Shown here: positions 37,695 through 46,240 of the stretch, one piece after another | Numbering within the stretch: the stretch's first letter is position 1 | Layout: every line of letters starts with the position of its first letter | From: an uncultured Rhodospirillaceae bacterium | GTDB taxonomy: Bacteria > Pseudomonadota > Alphaproteobacteria > Azospirillales > Azospirillaceae | Direction: 5' to 3' | Length of the DNA stretch: 64,000 nt | Assembly: GCA_937927415.1 (NCBI GenBank) | Contig: CALBDS010000053.1 | Coordinates: 197,108-261,107 of the forward strand | Notes under the pieces: generated by a model | What the model was told of the DNA's origin: nothing | What the model saw: only the letters and a program-made list of their open reading frames with translations | The model's database searches: none | Translations under genes and position numbers: made by a program

Positions 37695-39224
37695 TCATCC
37701 GTTGAACAGCAACACCATCGGATGGAACGACCCCGCCGTCACCAGCGCCTTGGCCGCGGCGATGTCGGGGGCCATCGGGCGGTCGTCCTCCCACATCGGC
37801 ACCTCGGCGCGGATCAGCGCCTTGGCGTGCTCCAGGGTGGGGGAGGTGGTGAGCGGTGCCCGCAGGTCCAGACCCTGGGCGGCGCACAGCAGTTCGATGG
37901 CCACGATGCCCGCCAGATTGTCGGCCATCTCCGACAGGCGGCGTGCGGCGTGCGCCGCCATGCTGACGTGATCTTCCTGATTGGCGGAGGTGGGCAGGCT
38001 GTCCACGCTGGCCGGGTGGCTCATCTGCTTGTTTTCCGACGCCAGCGCCGCCGCCGTCACCTGGGCGATCATGAAGCCGCTGTTCAACCCCCCGTCGCGC
38101 ACCAGAAACGGCGGCAGGCCCGACAGGTTGGTGTCCATCAGCAGGGCGGTGCGCCGTTCCGACAAGGCCCCCGTCTCGGCAATGGCGATGGCCAGCATGT
38201 CGGCGGCCATTGCCACCGGCTCGGCGTGGAAATTGCCGCCCGACAGGATGTCGCCGGTGTCGGCGAACACCAGCGGGTTGTCGGAGACCGCGTTGGCTTC
38301 ACGCTCCAGCACCCCGGCGGCAAAGCGCAGATGGTCCAGCACCGCCCCCATCACCTGCGGCTGGCAGCGCAGGCTGTAGGGATCCTGCACGGTCCCGTGG
38401 TCGCCGCGGTGGCTGTTGCGGATGGCGCTGCGCTCCAGCAGGGAGCGGTACACCGCCGCCACCGCCTCCTGCCCCGGCTGGCCGCGCAGGCTGTGGATGC
38501 GGGCGTCGAACGGCCCGTCGCTGCCCATCGCCGCATCCACACTCATGGCCCCGGCCACCAGGGCGGCGGCGAAGGCATCCTCCGCCGCGAACAACCCCAC
38601 CAGCGCCAGCGCCGTTGACGCCTGCGTCCCGTTCAGCAGCGCCAGCCCCTCCTTTGCCTCCAACTCCAGCGGCGCCAGCCCGGCGCGGGCCAGGGCCTCG
38701 GCCGCGGGCAGCCGCTCCCCGTCCACATCGGCCTCGCCCACCCCCAGCAGCACCCCCGACAGGTGCGCCAGCGGGGCAAGATCGCCCGACGCCCCCACCG
38801 ACCCCTTGGCGGGCACGACCGGCAGCACCCCGCGGTTCAGCAGCGTCAGCAGCGCGTCGATCACCACCCCGCGCACCCCGGAAAAGCCGCGGGCCAGCGC
38901 GTTCACCTTCAGCACCAGCATCAGCCGCACCACCGCCGGGGGCAGGGCCGGGCCGGTGCCGGCACTGTGGGACAGCACCAGCCGCCGCTGCAGGTCGCGC
39001 ACATGGTCGGGTGCTATGCGTTTGCGCGCCAGCAAACCAAAGCCGGTGTTGACGCCATAGACCGCCCGGTCCCCCGCCGCGGCGCGCGCCACCGCGGCAG
39101 CGGATGCGTCGATGGCCGCGCGGCAGGACCGGCTGAGCCGCACCAGACCGTCGCCCCGCGCCAGCCGCCGCAGGTCGCCCAGCGTCAGCAGACCGGGGGA
39201 AAGGGTGAAGGGATCGGTGGTCAT
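37695..39224 (-). CDS. hutH: Histidine ammonia-lyase
   Basis: Converts L-histidine to urocanate and ammonia, the first step of histidine breakdown. The 509-residue protein contains GSVGASGDLAPLAHLSG, in which Ala-Ser-Gly cyclises to the MIO cofactor, with the family's length and downstream motifs (QDHVSMAAHAARRL near the C terminus). No hutU, hutI, hutG or hutC is nearby, although these usually cluster. A role in making another aromatic acrylate is possible but the sequence looks like HutH. Confidence 0.94.
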   Translation of the reverse strand: MTTDPFTLSPGLLTLGDLRRLARGDGLVRLSRSCRAAIDASAAAVARAAAGDRAVYGVNTGFGLLARKRIAPDHVRDLQRRLVLSHSAGTGPALPPAVVRLMLVLKVNALARGFSGVRGVVIDALLTLLNRGVLPVVPAKGSVGASGDLAPLAHLSGVLLGVGEADVDGERLPAAEALARAGLAPLELEAKEGLALLNGTQASTALALVGLFAAEDAFAAALVAGAMSVDAAMGSDGPFDARIHSLRGQPGQEAVAAVYRSLLERSAIRNSHRGDHGTVQDPYSLRCQPQVMGAVLDHLRFAAGVLEREANAVSDNPLVFADTGDILSGGNFHAEPVAMAADMLAIAIAETGALSERRTALLMDTNLSGLPPFLVRDGGLNSGFMIAQVTAAALASENKQMSHPASVDSLPTSANQEDHVSMAAHAARRLSEMADNLAGIVAIELLCAAQGLDLRAPLTTSPTLEHAKALIRAEVPMWEDDRPMAPDIAAAKALVTAGSFHPMVLLFNG

Positions 39225-39449
39225 CGTCGCGCACCCTCTCGTCGTGCCGTGCCGTTCAAAACGGCGCTGTCCTCAAGGTGAGAATGCCGCGCAGGCTCTG
39301 CCAGGGCTGGAGACGAAAAGGGGGTGCCGGTTGTGGCATTTGTGGGACCCTTAGTTTGGTTAATTCATCATTTACCATGACGGCGCCTCATGAGGCCAAC
39401 GCGAGGGCACCTCTTCGCCTTCCCCTATCGGCTTCTCGGAGGACCAAGG

Positions 39450-41198
39450 ATGACCGACAGCCACCGCCTTCCGCCGGCGTCTTCCGGCAGCGGCCCCAGC
39501 CTGCCGGGCCGCGGCTTCTTCACCCGCACGCTGGTGGCGGCGTTCGTGTTCAGCGCGGCCATCAACCTGCTGCAGCTGAGCCTGCCGCTCTATTCGCTTC
39601 AGGTGTTCAGCCGGGCCATTCCGTCCAACAACATCGACACGCTCATCATGCTGTCGCTGGTGGTGGTGATGGCACTCACCATGACAGCCCTGTTGGAAGT
39701 GGTGCGCACCCGCCTGTTCACCCGCGCCGGCAACGCGCTGGAGGTGGCATGGCGCCCGCGCCTGAGTGCGGAGGTGCTGGACAGCACCGCCCGCGGCCGT
39801 CCCGACGCCCAGTCGCTGAACGACCTGATGGAAGTGCGCGGCGCCATCGCCCGTCCCACCACCGCCGCCGTCCTGGACCTGCCGTGGACGCCGCTGTACG
39901 TGATCGGCATCTACCTGATCCACCCGCTGCTGGCCGGGCTGCTGATGGTCGGGATGGTGCTCATCATCGCCTTCGGCTGGCTGGGCCACGTCGCCATCCG
40001 CGGGCTGATGGAGGACAGCAAGCTGCCGGGCGGCCGTGCCCAGCGCCTGTTCGACGCGGTGCAGTCCCGTGCCGCCACCGTGCGCGCCCTGCGCATGGCG
40101 CCGACGGCCCTGGACAGCGTGGTGCGTGACAGCATGACCGCCGCCGCCCTGGCGGGTCGGTCCGCCGAACGGTCGGCAACCATCGGTGCCGCCACGAAAT
40201 GGGTGCGGATGGTGCTGCAGATCGCGGTCACCGGCGTCGGCGCGTGGCTGGTGATGGAACAGCACCTGTCCTTCGGCGGCATGATCGCCACCTCGATGCT
40301 GGTGGGCCGGGCCATGGCGGCGGTGGAGCAGACCGCCGGGTCGTGGGGGCCGCTGGTGAAGTCGGCTCAGGCCGCCCGCCGCCTGCTGCCGCTGCTGTCC
40401 AAGCTGTCCCGCGAGCCGGTGCGCGATGCGGTGCCGGTCGCCCCGCAGCGGCTGACCCTGGAAAACGTGCTGTTCGTGTCGCCCCGCGACCAGAAGCCGA
40501 TCCTGCGCAGCGTGTCCATGGCGGTGGAAGCCGGTCATGTGGCCTGCGTCCTTGGCCCCAACCGGGCGGGGAAATCGGTGCTGGCGCGTCTGCTGGCCGG
40601 CATTCAGGCCCCGTCGGCCGGCACGGTGCGGCTGGGCGGGCTGGCGGTGACGGCGCTGATCCCCGACGATCCCCGCAGCGGCATCGGCTATCTGCCCCAG
40701 TCCCCCGACCTGCTGCCCGGCACCATCGCCGAGAACATCGCCCGCTTCCAGGATGTCCCCATGGCCGAGATCCGCGCCGCCGCCGAGCGTGCCGGGGTCC
40801 ACGCCATCATCGAAGGGCTGCCCCAGGGCTATGACACCAACACCGAGGACCCGCTGACGCCCATCGGCGGCTCCTTCGCCAAGCTGATCGCGCTGGCCCG
40901 CGCCGGGTTCGGCACGCCGGCCCTGGTGGTGATGGACGATCCGGTGTCGGGGCTGGACGAAAACGGCGTGGCCGCGGTGCGCACCTTCGTCGCCGCCATG
41001 AAGGAGCAGGGGGCGACGGTGATCGCGCTGTGCCACCAGCCGGCCTTCCTCGACATGGCCGACAAGACCTTCGTCCTGCAGAACGGCATGGCGATGGAAG
41101 CCCAGGCCCGGCCCCACGACGGGCAGCACACCGCCACCGCCGCCGGTGCCGCCGCCTGGGGCCGCCGGGCCGCCGCCGCGGTTCCGTCCCCGGCGTGA
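39450..41198 (+). CDS. Type I secretion ABC permease/ATPase (PrtD-like), altered catalytic motifs
   Basis: The inner-membrane ABC protein of a type I secretion system: 582 residues, membrane helices in about 25-330 and an ATPase domain after about 335. The start follows GGAGGACCAAGG. Walker A is intact (GPNRAGKS), and GYLPQSPDLLPGTIAENIARF gives the Q-loop, read here in parts; the H-loop histidine is in ALCHQPAF. However, the signature LSGGQ is replaced by PIGGS (before FAKLIALARA) and the catalytic Glu after Walker B is Asp (VVMDDP). It is followed after 55 bp by its adaptor. No RTX substrate or TolC gene is in the window. Confidence 0.9.
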   Translation: MTDSHRLPPASSGSGPSLPGRGFFTRTLVAAFVFSAAINLLQLSLPLYSLQVFSRAIPSNNIDTLIMLSLVVVMALTMTALLEVVRTRLFTRAGNALEVAWRPRLSAEVLDSTARGRPDAQSLNDLMEVRGAIARPTTAAVLDLPWTPLYVIGIYLIHPLLAGLLMVGMVLIIAFGWLGHVAIRGLMEDSKLPGGRAQRLFDAVQSRAATVRALRMAPTALDSVVRDSMTAAALAGRSAERSATIGAATKWVRMVLQIAVTGVGAWLVMEQHLSFGGMIATSMLVGRAMAAVEQTAGSWGPLVKSAQAARRLLPLLSKLSREPVRDAVPVAPQRLTLENVLFVSPRDQKPILRSVSMAVEAGHVACVLGPNRAGKSVLARLLAGIQAPSAGTVRLGGLAVTALIPDDPRSGIGYLPQSPDLLPGTIAENIARFQDVPMAEIRAAAERAGVHAIIEGLPQGYDTNTEDPLTPIGGSFAKLIALARAGFGTPALVVMDDPVSGLDENGVAAVRTFVAAMKEQGATVIALCHQPAFLDMADKTFVLQNGMAMEAQARPHDGQHTATAAGAAAWGRRAAAAVPSPA

Positions 41199-41253
41199 CG
41201 GCGCCCCCACGCTTGCCCACCCCCGGCCCCTTCTCTACGGAAAGTGTTCCCCC

Positions 41254-42582
41254 ATGACCGCCACGATTTCCCGCGACGCTCTGTTTCCCAACACCGGCAT
41301 CCGCAACCTTCTGGCCGGGGGCTGCGCCATCCTGGCGCTGGGGTTCGGCGGCATGACCGCCTGGGCATCCCTGGCCCCGCTGCACAGCGCGGTGGTGGCG
41401 GCGGGGGCGCTGGCCCCCGACACCGGGCGCAAGACCGTCAAGCACAACGAGGGCGGCCAGATCGGCCGCGTCCTGGTGCGCGAGGGTGACACGGTGCAGG
41501 CCGGGCAGGTGTTGGTCCGCCTGGACGCGACCGAGGCGGAAACCCGCCTTCAGGTGCTGCGGGCAAGCTGGCTCGACGCCATGGCGCTGGAGGCGCGGCT
41601 GTCGGCGGAACTGTTCGAAAAGGACGCCATCGAATGGCCGGTAACGCTGACCGGCCAGCGGGGCGGCGACCCCGCGGTCGCCACCGCCATGGACAATCAG
41701 GAAAAGCTGTTCCGCGTGCGTCATGGCCAGTTGGACACCGAGGAACGGCTGATGCGCGAACGCATCGCCACGCTGGATGAGCACATGGCCGGCGTGCGGG
41801 CGCAGCGCACCTATCTGGCCCGCGAACTGGAACTGGTGCGCGAAGACATCTCCATCACCCAGGGGCTGCTCAGCCGCGGCAACTCCACCCGCACCAAGCT
41901 GGTGGAGCAGGAAAAGGAGCAGGCCAGCCTGATGGGCCGCGACAAGGAACTGGAAGCCACCATCGCCCAGAGCCGCCAGCAGCAGGTGGAGACGGAGGGC
42001 GAGATCGTCCGCCGCCGCAACGATTTCCGCGAAAAGGTGCTGACCGAGCTGGAAAAGGCCCGCGGCGACGTGCAGAAGCTGGCCGAGCAGATCCGCGACG
42101 CCGAAAACCGGCTGGCCAACCGTGACATCAAGGCCCCCGACGATGGCGTGGTGGTGATGCACAGCCATCTGGCGTCCGGCGTCAGCATCACCCCCAACGA
42201 GCCGGTGCTGGACGTGGTGCCGGCGGGCCGCGAACTGCTGGCCGAGGTGCGCATCCAGCCCAAGGACATCAAGTCCATCCATGTGGACCTGCCGGTGAAG
42301 GTGCAGTTGACCGCCTATGACAGCCGCATCGTCGGCACGCTGGACGGCACGGTGAGCTATGTATCCGCCGACCGTATGAGCGACCCGGCCACCCGCCAGG
42401 ACTATTTCCTCGCCCGCATCCGCCTGAAGGGCGAGGACGCCGCCGGCCACAACGTCGGCAAGCTGGCGATCCGTGCCGGCATGCCGGTGGAAGCCCGCAT
42501 CCTGCTGTCCGAACGCACGCCGCTGGATTACCTCGTCACCCCGCTGAAGCAGTCGTACGTGAAGGCGTTTATTCAGGAATAG
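41254..42582 (+). CDS. Type I secretion periplasmic adaptor (HlyD/PrtE family)
   Basis: The membrane fusion subunit linking the ABC protein to an outer-membrane TolC channel. It has 442 residues with an N-terminal membrane helix (about 20-40), the biotinyl-lipoyl half TVKHNEGGQIGRVLVREG, a long coiled coil (about 130-290) and the second lipoyl half IKAPDDGVVVMHSHLASG, then a C-terminal beta domain. Length and order match PrtE-type adaptors. It belongs to a two-gene operon with the ABC protein and converges with the response regulator gene. Confidence 0.94.
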   Translation: MTATISRDALFPNTGIRNLLAGGCAILALGFGGMTAWASLAPLHSAVVAAGALAPDTGRKTVKHNEGGQIGRVLVREGDTVQAGQVLVRLDATEAETRLQVLRASWLDAMALEARLSAELFEKDAIEWPVTLTGQRGGDPAVATAMDNQEKLFRVRHGQLDTEERLMRERIATLDEHMAGVRAQRTYLARELELVREDISITQGLLSRGNSTRTKLVEQEKEQASLMGRDKELEATIAQSRQQQVETEGEIVRRRNDFREKVLTELEKARGDVQKLAEQIRDAENRLANRDIKAPDDGVVVMHSHLASGVSITPNEPVLDVVPAGRELLAEVRIQPKDIKSIHVDLPVKVQLTAYDSRIVGTLDGTVSYVSADRMSDPATRQDYFLARIRLKGEDAAGHNVGKLAIRAGMPVEARILLSERTPLDYLVTPLKQSYVKAFIQE

Positions 42583-42607
42583 GGCCGCGCGGGGCAGCCG
42601 CCCAATA

Positions 42608-43099
42608 TCAGGGCCGCGCCCCGCCGCGCAGGCGGCGGGCGGCCAGATCCAGCACCACCTTCAACTGGGCGGCGGAAAACGGTTTGTGCACCACGCCCAG
42701 CGGATAGGTTTCGGTGATCCGCCCCATGGTCGCATGGTCGGCATAGCCCGACAGGTAGATGGAGCGGATGCCCAGCGCGCTGTGCAGGCGCCGGGCGGCG
42801 GCGATACCGTCGCCCCCCATGCCCAGCCGCACATCCATCAGTGCCGCATCGGGGCGGTGTTCGGTGGCCAGGGCCAGGGCGTCAGCCTCCGTATGGGCCA
42901 GCGCACAGACGCTGTGCCCCAGATCCTCCACCACCTCGCGGATGGCCTGGGCCAGGGGGATTTCATCCTCCACGATCAGCAGCCGCAAACGGCGAAAGCC
43001 GGGGACGGTGCAGGGGTGCGGACGGGTTCCCTCGCCCGCGGGCCGGGCCGCCGGTTGGGGTAAGGGAACGCACCCCGTATCGATATCGGCCCCGTTCAT
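42608..43099 (-). CDS. Single-domain response regulator
   Basis: A 163-residue protein with only a receiver domain (about 40-157). The acidic pocket is in LIVEDE, the phospho-acceptor aspartate in ALMDVRLG, and the conserved Lys in VVHKPF. There is no output domain, so it probably works by phosphotransfer or by binding a partner, as in stress-signalling receivers. It is not PhyR, since no sigma-like domain is present. The ATG follows GGGAGGTGGCG. A perfect palindrome lies just upstream (43124-43142). No histidine kinase is adjacent. Confidence 0.92.
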   Translation of the reverse strand: MNGADIDTGCVPLPQPAARPAGEGTRPHPCTVPGFRRLRLLIVEDEIPLAQAIREVVEDLGHSVCALAHTEADALALATEHRPDAALMDVRLGMGGDGIAAARRLHSALGIRSIYLSGYADHATMGRITETYPLGVVHKPFSAAQLKVVLDLAARRLRGGARP

Positions 43100-43123
43100 C
43101 GCCACCTCCCTTTGAAGCGAGAC

Positions 43124-43142
43124 GGTAAACAACACGTTTACC
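43124..43142. promoter_or_regulatory. Palindromic operator candidate upstream of the response regulator
   Basis: GGTAAAC-AACAC-GTTTACC is a perfect 7-bp inverted repeat with a 5-base centre, located 25-43 bp before the response regulator start. Position and symmetry fit a repressor site over the promoter. The binding protein is unknown. Confidence 0.5.
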
Positions 43143-43327
43143 AAAACTGTGCGTGACTACCCCTTTCAAATCAAGCGGCTTTGGGTGCGACACCATACCG
43201 TCGAGGGATAGCATTTACCGAAAATGCGGGTTACCCAGCCCGTCCCGACGGCAACGGCCGGATCAAAGGGAGATGCCCGAAAGGGAGCGATCCCCAAAAG
43301 ATCCCTGCTATTCAAGATGTTGGCATA

Positions 43328-44011
43328 TCACAAGGTCTTGTCGCGGCCGAACCAGTCCACATCCCGCGGCGGGTCGGTGCGGCGCGGTGTCCGCGGCGTG
43401 GTGGTGGGGGAGGCGGGCAGAACCCACACCGGGGCGGCCACGCTGCCGGTGACCGGGGCGGACGGCCCCGCCGGCCGGGGTGGTGGTGGCGGGGAGGACG
43501 CGGACAGCAGCAGCGAATCCGCCGGTGTCGCCAGAATCGGCGACGGTGCCGGCACGGGGGATGGTGCCGGCACCGGGGGGGGAGGAACGGGGGCGATGGC
43601 CGGGGCTTGCGGGGTGGGGGGCTGAACCGCAACGGGCTGGGGCGGCGGCGGTGCCGGGGGGGGCACCTCCATGCCGCGCAGGCGGGGCGGGGCGGGGCGC
43701 TGGTCGTCGGGGATGGCGCCGGTGGCCAGCGATGCCCGCCGGGCAGCGTCGCGGATTCCCACCAGGGTGGCGACCGCGTATTCCAGCAGCGGCAGCATGC
43801 GGGCGGCATCGGCCAGATCGGCGGCGGTCAGGGCGGCGAAACGGCTGCTGACCCGATCCACCTGTTCATCGACGAGGATGCGCAACGCGCTGGTTTCGTC
43901 GATCAGGCGTTCCAGATCCTGGCGCAGGGCGGAAATCTCGCACGCCTGACGCAACTCGTGGAAACCGATGGTCTGGGCGGTGTCGCGTCCCCCGCGGACA
44001 TCTGGCGGCAT
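43328..44011 (-). CDS. Hypothetical coiled-coil/proline-rich protein
   Basis: No family was recognised. The 227 residues fall into a helical N-terminal half (about 12-95) with heptad-like leucines (ALRQDLERLIDETSALRIL), and a C-terminal half made mostly of Pro, Ala, Val and Ser, with PPPP runs, ending in the charged RDVDWFGRDKTL. There is no signal peptide. The ATG follows AGGGG. It is divergent from the HTH-MinD fusion gene, 144 bp apart, and that protein also has a long Pro-rich segment; a shared function or shared regulation is likely but unproven. The frame stays open upstream across the neighbouring gene, but that is an artefact of high GC. Confidence 0.7.
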   Translation of the reverse strand: MPPDVRGGRDTAQTIGFHELRQACEISALRQDLERLIDETSALRILVDEQVDRVSSRFAALTAADLADAARMLPLLEYAVATLVGIRDAARRASLATGAIPDDQRPAPPRLRGMEVPPPAPPPPQPVAVQPPTPQAPAIAPVPPPPVPAPSPVPAPSPILATPADSLLLSASSPPPPPRPAGPSAPVTGSVAAPVWVLPASPTTTPRTPRRTDPPRDVDWFGRDKTL

Positions 44012-44155
44012 CGTGGCAACCCCTGCGAACCGGCACTTCTCTGGGCGGTCCGGCTCTGTGCCCCGCCGGGCATCACCTGAAACGCGGCCGGAAACCGTTT
44101 GCGCCCCATGGGGCCTTGTACTATTTTTCACCCTCCGGGGGAAAGGATTCCTTAT

Positions 44156-45877
44156 ATGTCCCCAAGGAGTTCCCTCCTGCCGCTTTCTCACACTGTCCGG
44201 GTTGCCACGGTGTCGATTGACCGCACGGAACTGGACCGGCTGATGGCGGAACGCCCGGCCGGAAACCGCAGCGCCATGCAGGCGGTGCGCGATTGCTATG
44301 GTGACATCAGCCTGATGCGCGAACGCGGCCTGTCGTGGGCCGACATTTCCGGCATTCTGGCGCGTCTGGGCATCACCACCCGCGACAACAACCCCATTTC
44401 CCCGGTGACGTTGCGGTCCGCCTTCTTCCTGGTGGGCAACGAGATCCGTTCCGGCGCCACGGTGACGGAGGAGGGCGGGGCCACCCCCGAAACCATCGCC
44501 GCCGTCCACGCCGCCGCTCTGGCCGCCGGCCTGCCGGCGGACGCCGCCGCACCCGTGCTTCCCCCTGTGGAGGAGCCGGTCCCGGACGCCGCGGCGGATG
44601 CGGCCGCGGAAGAGGCGCCCGTAGCGGATGCCGCCACCCCGGCAGCGGGCGAATCGCATTTCAGTTCGGCGCCATCGCTGCTGTCTCCGGCGGTGGATTC
44701 GAGCGCCGATGATGCCGACGATGACGGTGCGGTGACGGAGGAAGAGGATGCGGCCGTCGAGGACACCGCTGCCGATTCCCGTGCCCAACAGCCAGCGGAC
44801 GATGCGCCGGAGGAGGAAACGCCGGTTGCCCCTCCGGCTAATCATCTGAAAGATTTCGATCTTTTGGCTCCCGTCCCGCCGGAGGAGGCACCCGCCCCCG
44901 CGGAACCGGAACCGGAAGCGGTGCCGGAACCCCCACCCCCGCCGGAGCCGGAACCCGAACCCGCTCCGCCGGAACCGGCGCCGGTGCCCAAGGCCGTGGC
45001 AATCGCCCCGCCGCTGATGATAGAACCTGCATCCGTAGCGGTCTCTCCTTCCGACCGGACAGACAGACTTTGGAAAGGCGATTTCATGCTGGGAACGATT
45101 TTCGTCCTCAATGACCGCGGTGGGGTGGGGAAGACTCTTCTCTCGCATCATCTGATGGCGACCGCGATGCTGGAGGGCCTTCAGCTCAAGGTCGTCGAGT
45201 ACGAGGTCAACGAACGTTTGGCCCGTCTTTTCGGCCCGGAAATCGTCGAGCACCGCCGCATCACCCAGGACTTCATGAACATGATGGGGTCTGGTGACGG
45301 CTTTTACGAATTCTGGGACCAGATCGGCCCCGAACTGCAGCGCGGCGGCCGCCTGTTCGACTTTGGCGGCAACATCAGCCAGTGGTTCTTCAACTGGGCC
45401 GAGGTGTCGGGCTTCGACTATTACGTGGGCGAAGGCGAACGGCTGACGTTCATGATCCCGGTGACGGTCGATCTGGCGTCGCTGTCCACCGGCATGGCGA
45501 CCCTGGACCGCATCGCCGCCATAGCACCCAAGGCCAAGCGGGTGATCGTGGAGAACGCCTTCTCCGGCCCCTTCACCCAGCTTGAAGACAGCCAGTACGC
45601 CCGCCGCAAGGCCGAGCTGCAGGAACGCGAAGGGGTGGATTTCATCTCCATGCCCCCCTGCACGGCCCCGGCGTGGGCGCGTCTGACCGGCCACCGCCTG
45701 GATCAGGTGGCGCAGATGACCCGCGAGGATCTGGTGAAGCTGGGCATGACGCCGCCGGTGGCGTCGCGCTCGCTCATCATCATCCACGACTGGCTGCGCA
45801 CCATGCGTCAGGCGCTGGCCCCGTACCTGATCGACGCCTTCCGTCAGACTCCGGGTGCCGCCAAGCCCGCCCGGTAA
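44156..45877 (+). CDS. HTH domain fused through an acidic Pro-rich linker to a MinD/ParA-like ATPase
   Basis: A 573-residue protein of unusual build. Residues 40-95 look like a helix-turn-helix (MRERGLSWADISGILARLGI, then NPISPVTLRSAFF), a pattern known from plasmid replication/mobilisation proteins. Residues 100-310 are a disordered acidic Pro/Glu/Ala linker. From residue 311 (MLGTIFVLNDRGGVGKTLL) a 263-residue P-loop domain of the ParA/MinD type follows, with a deviant Walker A (DRGGVGKT). An ATG at 45086 lies 7 bp after GGAAAGG, so the ATPase might also be made alone. The full-length start follows GAAAGGA. Function is unknown; positioning or partition of a cargo is the family theme. A strong terminator follows. 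Confidence 0.82.
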   Translation: MSPRSSLLPLSHTVRVATVSIDRTELDRLMAERPAGNRSAMQAVRDCYGDISLMRERGLSWADISGILARLGITTRDNNPISPVTLRSAFFLVGNEIRSGATVTEEGGATPETIAAVHAAALAAGLPADAAAPVLPPVEEPVPDAAADAAAEEAPVADAATPAAGESHFSSAPSLLSPAVDSSADDADDDGAVTEEEDAAVEDTAADSRAQQPADDAPEEETPVAPPANHLKDFDLLAPVPPEEAPAPAEPEPEAVPEPPPPPEPEPEPAPPEPAPVPKAVAIAPPLMIEPASVAVSPSDRTDRLWKGDFMLGTIFVLNDRGGVGKTLLSHHLMATAMLEGLQLKVVEYEVNERLARLFGPEIVEHRRITQDFMNMMGSGDGFYEFWDQIGPELQRGGRLFDFGGNISQWFFNWAEVSGFDYYVGEGERLTFMIPVTVDLASLSTGMATLDRIAAIAPKAKRVIVENAFSGPFTQLEDSQYARRKAELQEREGVDFISMPPCTAPAWARLTGHRLDQVAQMTREDLVKLGMTPPVASRSLIIIHDWLRTMRQALAPYLIDAFRQTPGAAKPAR

Positions 45878-45888
45878 CGGTTTCCAAT

Positions 45889-45931
45889 CAAAAAAGCCCC
45901 CCGTCCTGCTCTGTGACGGGGGGCTTTTTTA
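45889..45931. terminator. Strong bidirectional terminator after the HTH-MinD gene
   Basis: AAAAAAGCCCCCCGTC and GACGGGGGGCTTTTTT pair almost perfectly around a 9-base loop, directly after the stop codon. Confidence 0.93.
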
Positions 45932-45947
45932 TTGGTGGGATGCAAGC

Positions 45948-46181
45948 AGGGCAACGAACTCAGCTTAACGAACCGGGGCAGTTCCCCTCTCCCCGCCGGG
46001 GAGAGGGCCGGGTGAGGGCCGATTTTCGCGCGATAGCCCGAAAATTGAGCCGTCAGGCTCTCGAAACATGAGATTTGAGGTTGCTTCGCAACGGATTTCG
46101 GGCCTTCGGCGCGAAATCCGGCCCTCACCCTATCCCTCTCCCGGGGCGGGAGAGGGGAAATAAACCTGAATTCGTTGCCCT
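45948..46181. mobile_element. MITE-like palindromic element with terminal inverted repeats
   Basis: The 234-bp segment begins AGGGCAACGAACTCAGCTTAA and ends with the inverted copy of AGGGCAACGAATTCAGGTTTA (3 differences in 21). Inside, a second pair of arms (about 45970-46022 and 46110-46160), rich in CTCTCCC and GTGAGGGCCG, makes the whole element an imperfect palindrome. GGGATGCAAG occurs immediately outside both ends (45937-45946 and 46183-46192), like a 10-bp target duplication. It encodes no protein. It is either a small non-autonomous element or a long bacterial palindromic repeat. Confidence 0.6.
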
Positions 46182-46182
46182 G

Positions 46183-46233
46183 GGGATGCAAGGGCTATCG
46201 CCCTTGCCGGGGCGCCGGGGCAGCGCCCCGGCA
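46183..46233. repeat. Intergenic palindromic repeats after trpE
   Basis: Two hairpins lie side by side: GCAAGGGC-TATC-GCCCTTGC and GCCGGGGCGC with GCGCCCCGGC. The opening GGGATGCAAGGGC recurs at 52966 and 52999, also next to hairpins, so this is a repeat family. It may terminate trpE transcription, which ends just to the right. Confidence 0.7.
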
Positions 46234-46240
46234 TCCTTCT

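Noticed and set aside
42608..43099. PhyR assignment for the response regulator
   Set aside because: It has only a receiver domain; PhyR also needs an N-terminal sigma-like domain.
44012..45787. Upstream extension of the coiled-coil/Pro-rich protein on the minus strand
   Set aside because: It runs antisense through the HTH-MinD gene. The ATG at 44011 with AGGGG and the change in composition mark the real start.
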